The translations under genes and the position numbers were made by a program. The notes under the pieces were generated by a model that was given only the letters and a program-made list of their open reading frames with translations, searched no databases and was not told the DNA's origin. Below are positions 63,411 to 64,000 of a stretch of DNA of 64,000 nt, piece by piece (the stretch's first letter is position 1; every line of letters begins with the position of its first letter). Source of the stretch: Bacteroidales bacterium (GTDB lineage Bacteria; Bacteroidota; Bacteroidia; Bacteroidales; GCA-2748055). The stretch is taken from assembly GCA_029210585.1 (NCBI GenBank), contig JARGFP010000016.1:1-64000 (forward strand), in the 5' to 3' direction.

Positions 63411-63642
63411 CTTAATATTCTATAATTCCTTCATTATTTCAAAGCACCATGTGCCCGTTACCTGTTGCACCTGTACAAATCCTGATACAAAAGTAAGGCA
63501 ATATGGGTGCAGGTTATTTTGAAGTTTTCCCAATTTCTTTTGAATCTGTTTCAGAAGTTGATTTTCATTTCGGTTCCCCGGGATTTCCATACACTATCAC
63601 ACAAGCTTATGAAACAAGGAAAGCAGGCCCCTTTTAACAATA

Positions 63643-63669
63643 GAGGCTGCCCTTGTTTGGGGCAGCCTC
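63643..63669 (-). terminator. Terminator after the terminal T9SS cargo gene
   Basis: Ten-base stem (63643-63652 with 63660-63669) with a 7-base loop, 26 bases after the stop codon. It is strong in GC, but the T-tract on the minus strand is interrupted. Confidence 0.7.
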
Positions 63670-63694
63670 CACTTTATATAAAAACCTGAAATGA

Positions 63695-64000
63695 TTACTC
63701 AACAATGAACTGCTGTACAGAGATTGTCTGATCTTTGATCATCCTTACGAAATAGATACCGCTCTTCATCATCGCCGGGGTATCCAGTTCATAGCTCTTC
63801 TGTATGCTCACTTTCTCCTGGTGGATCACGACACCGAGTACGTTATAGATCTCGAATGCCTTGATGCCCGGATCTGAAACTTCGATGAATAATTTTCCAC
63901 TTGTAACAGGATTCGGATACAGCCTGAATCCGGTTGCGTGATCTTCTATACCTACCGTTTCCACAGTTACGTCGCACGTGGCAGTAAATCCACCATCTGT
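63695..64000 (-). CDS. C-terminal end of a T9SS-exported protein (partial)
   Basis: Open to the right edge. The frame reads TDGGFTATCDVTV, the end of a bacterial Ig-like group 2 (Big_2) domain, and then VGIEDHATGFRLYPNPVTSG. The last 75 residues are a T9SS type A sorting domain (YPNPVTSGKLFIEVSD, IYNVLGVVIHQEKV, MKSGIYFVRMI), removed on export. The catalytic or binding part lies outside the window. It is probably another surface or secreted hydrolase. Confidence 0.9.
   Translation of the reverse strand, partial: TDGGFTATCDVTVETVGIEDHATGFRLYPNPVTSGKLFIEVSDPGIKAFEIYNVLGVVIHQEKVSIQKSYELDTPAMMKSGIYFVRMIKDQTISVQQFIVE

Overview
The window is chromosomal DNA of a free-living member of the Bacteroidota, probably near Bacteroidales/Marinilabiliales. 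The evidence is a PorZ-like type IX secretion (T9SS) protein, C-terminal T9SS type A sorting domains, a DUF3098 protein, a cytochrome bd oxidase, a two-domain DUF1080 protein with a Gfo/Idh/MocA oxidoreductase, and promoter-like boxes of the Bacteroidota type (TAnnTTTG) before several genes. Shine-Dalgarno sequences are rare, as is usual there. I see no insertion sequence, integrase, prophage module or CRISPR array, so most of the window is ordinary core genome with accessory envelope and secretion loci at both ends.

Layout. 1-4258 (minus): two surface proteins, one leaving the window and one a tail-fibre-like protein with a perfect 350-bp internal duplication. 4586-9263 (minus): recO, porZ, rdgB and a tandem universal stress protein. 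9382-12978: a very large sensor adenylate cyclase. 13071-20156 (plus): ilvE, then a dense run of ftsX, DUF3098, uppP, truB, queA, a GH3-family adenylate-forming enzyme and a deoxynucleoside kinase. 20231-25478: M16 protease, tRNA-Asn, a PfkB sugar/nucleoside kinase with a short upstream ORF, and DUF2797. 25786-28768: padR-pspC pair, tRNA-Gln and a YgjP-like metallopeptidase. 28829-34187 (plus): TolC, periplasmic adaptor, tsaB, efp and a SpoIIE-type phosphatase. 34155-38529 (minus): O-antigen ligase-like and Wzz-like proteins, tyrS and cvpA. 38670-43802: an unrecognised protein, two divergent small outer-membrane proteins, a GNAT and an M14 peptidase. 44007-46357 (plus): an acyltransferase, lipid kinase and HAD phosphatase. 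46508-53863: a lipoprotein phosphoesterase, cydAB, a tail-fibre-like ORF without a signal peptide, and an acyltransferase/CDP-alcohol phosphatidyltransferase pair. 53963-64000 (minus): a secreted zincin plus LamG protein, then GH2, Gfo/Idh and DUF1080 genes for glycan breakdown, and the end of another T9SS cargo.

The genes connect through the envelope: lipid carrier recycling (uppP), division (ftsX), phospholipid remodelling, surface polysaccharide length and ligation, and a T9SS that exports adhesin-like and hydrolytic proteins. No clearly undescribed multi-gene system could be proven from sequence alone. The best candidates for follow-up are the sensor cyclase with a decayed HD domain, the repeat-bearing surface protein, the acyltransferase/lipid kinase/HAD module, the acyltransferase/CDP-alcohol transferase pair, and two secreted-protein genes whose signal peptides lie upstream of any ATG.
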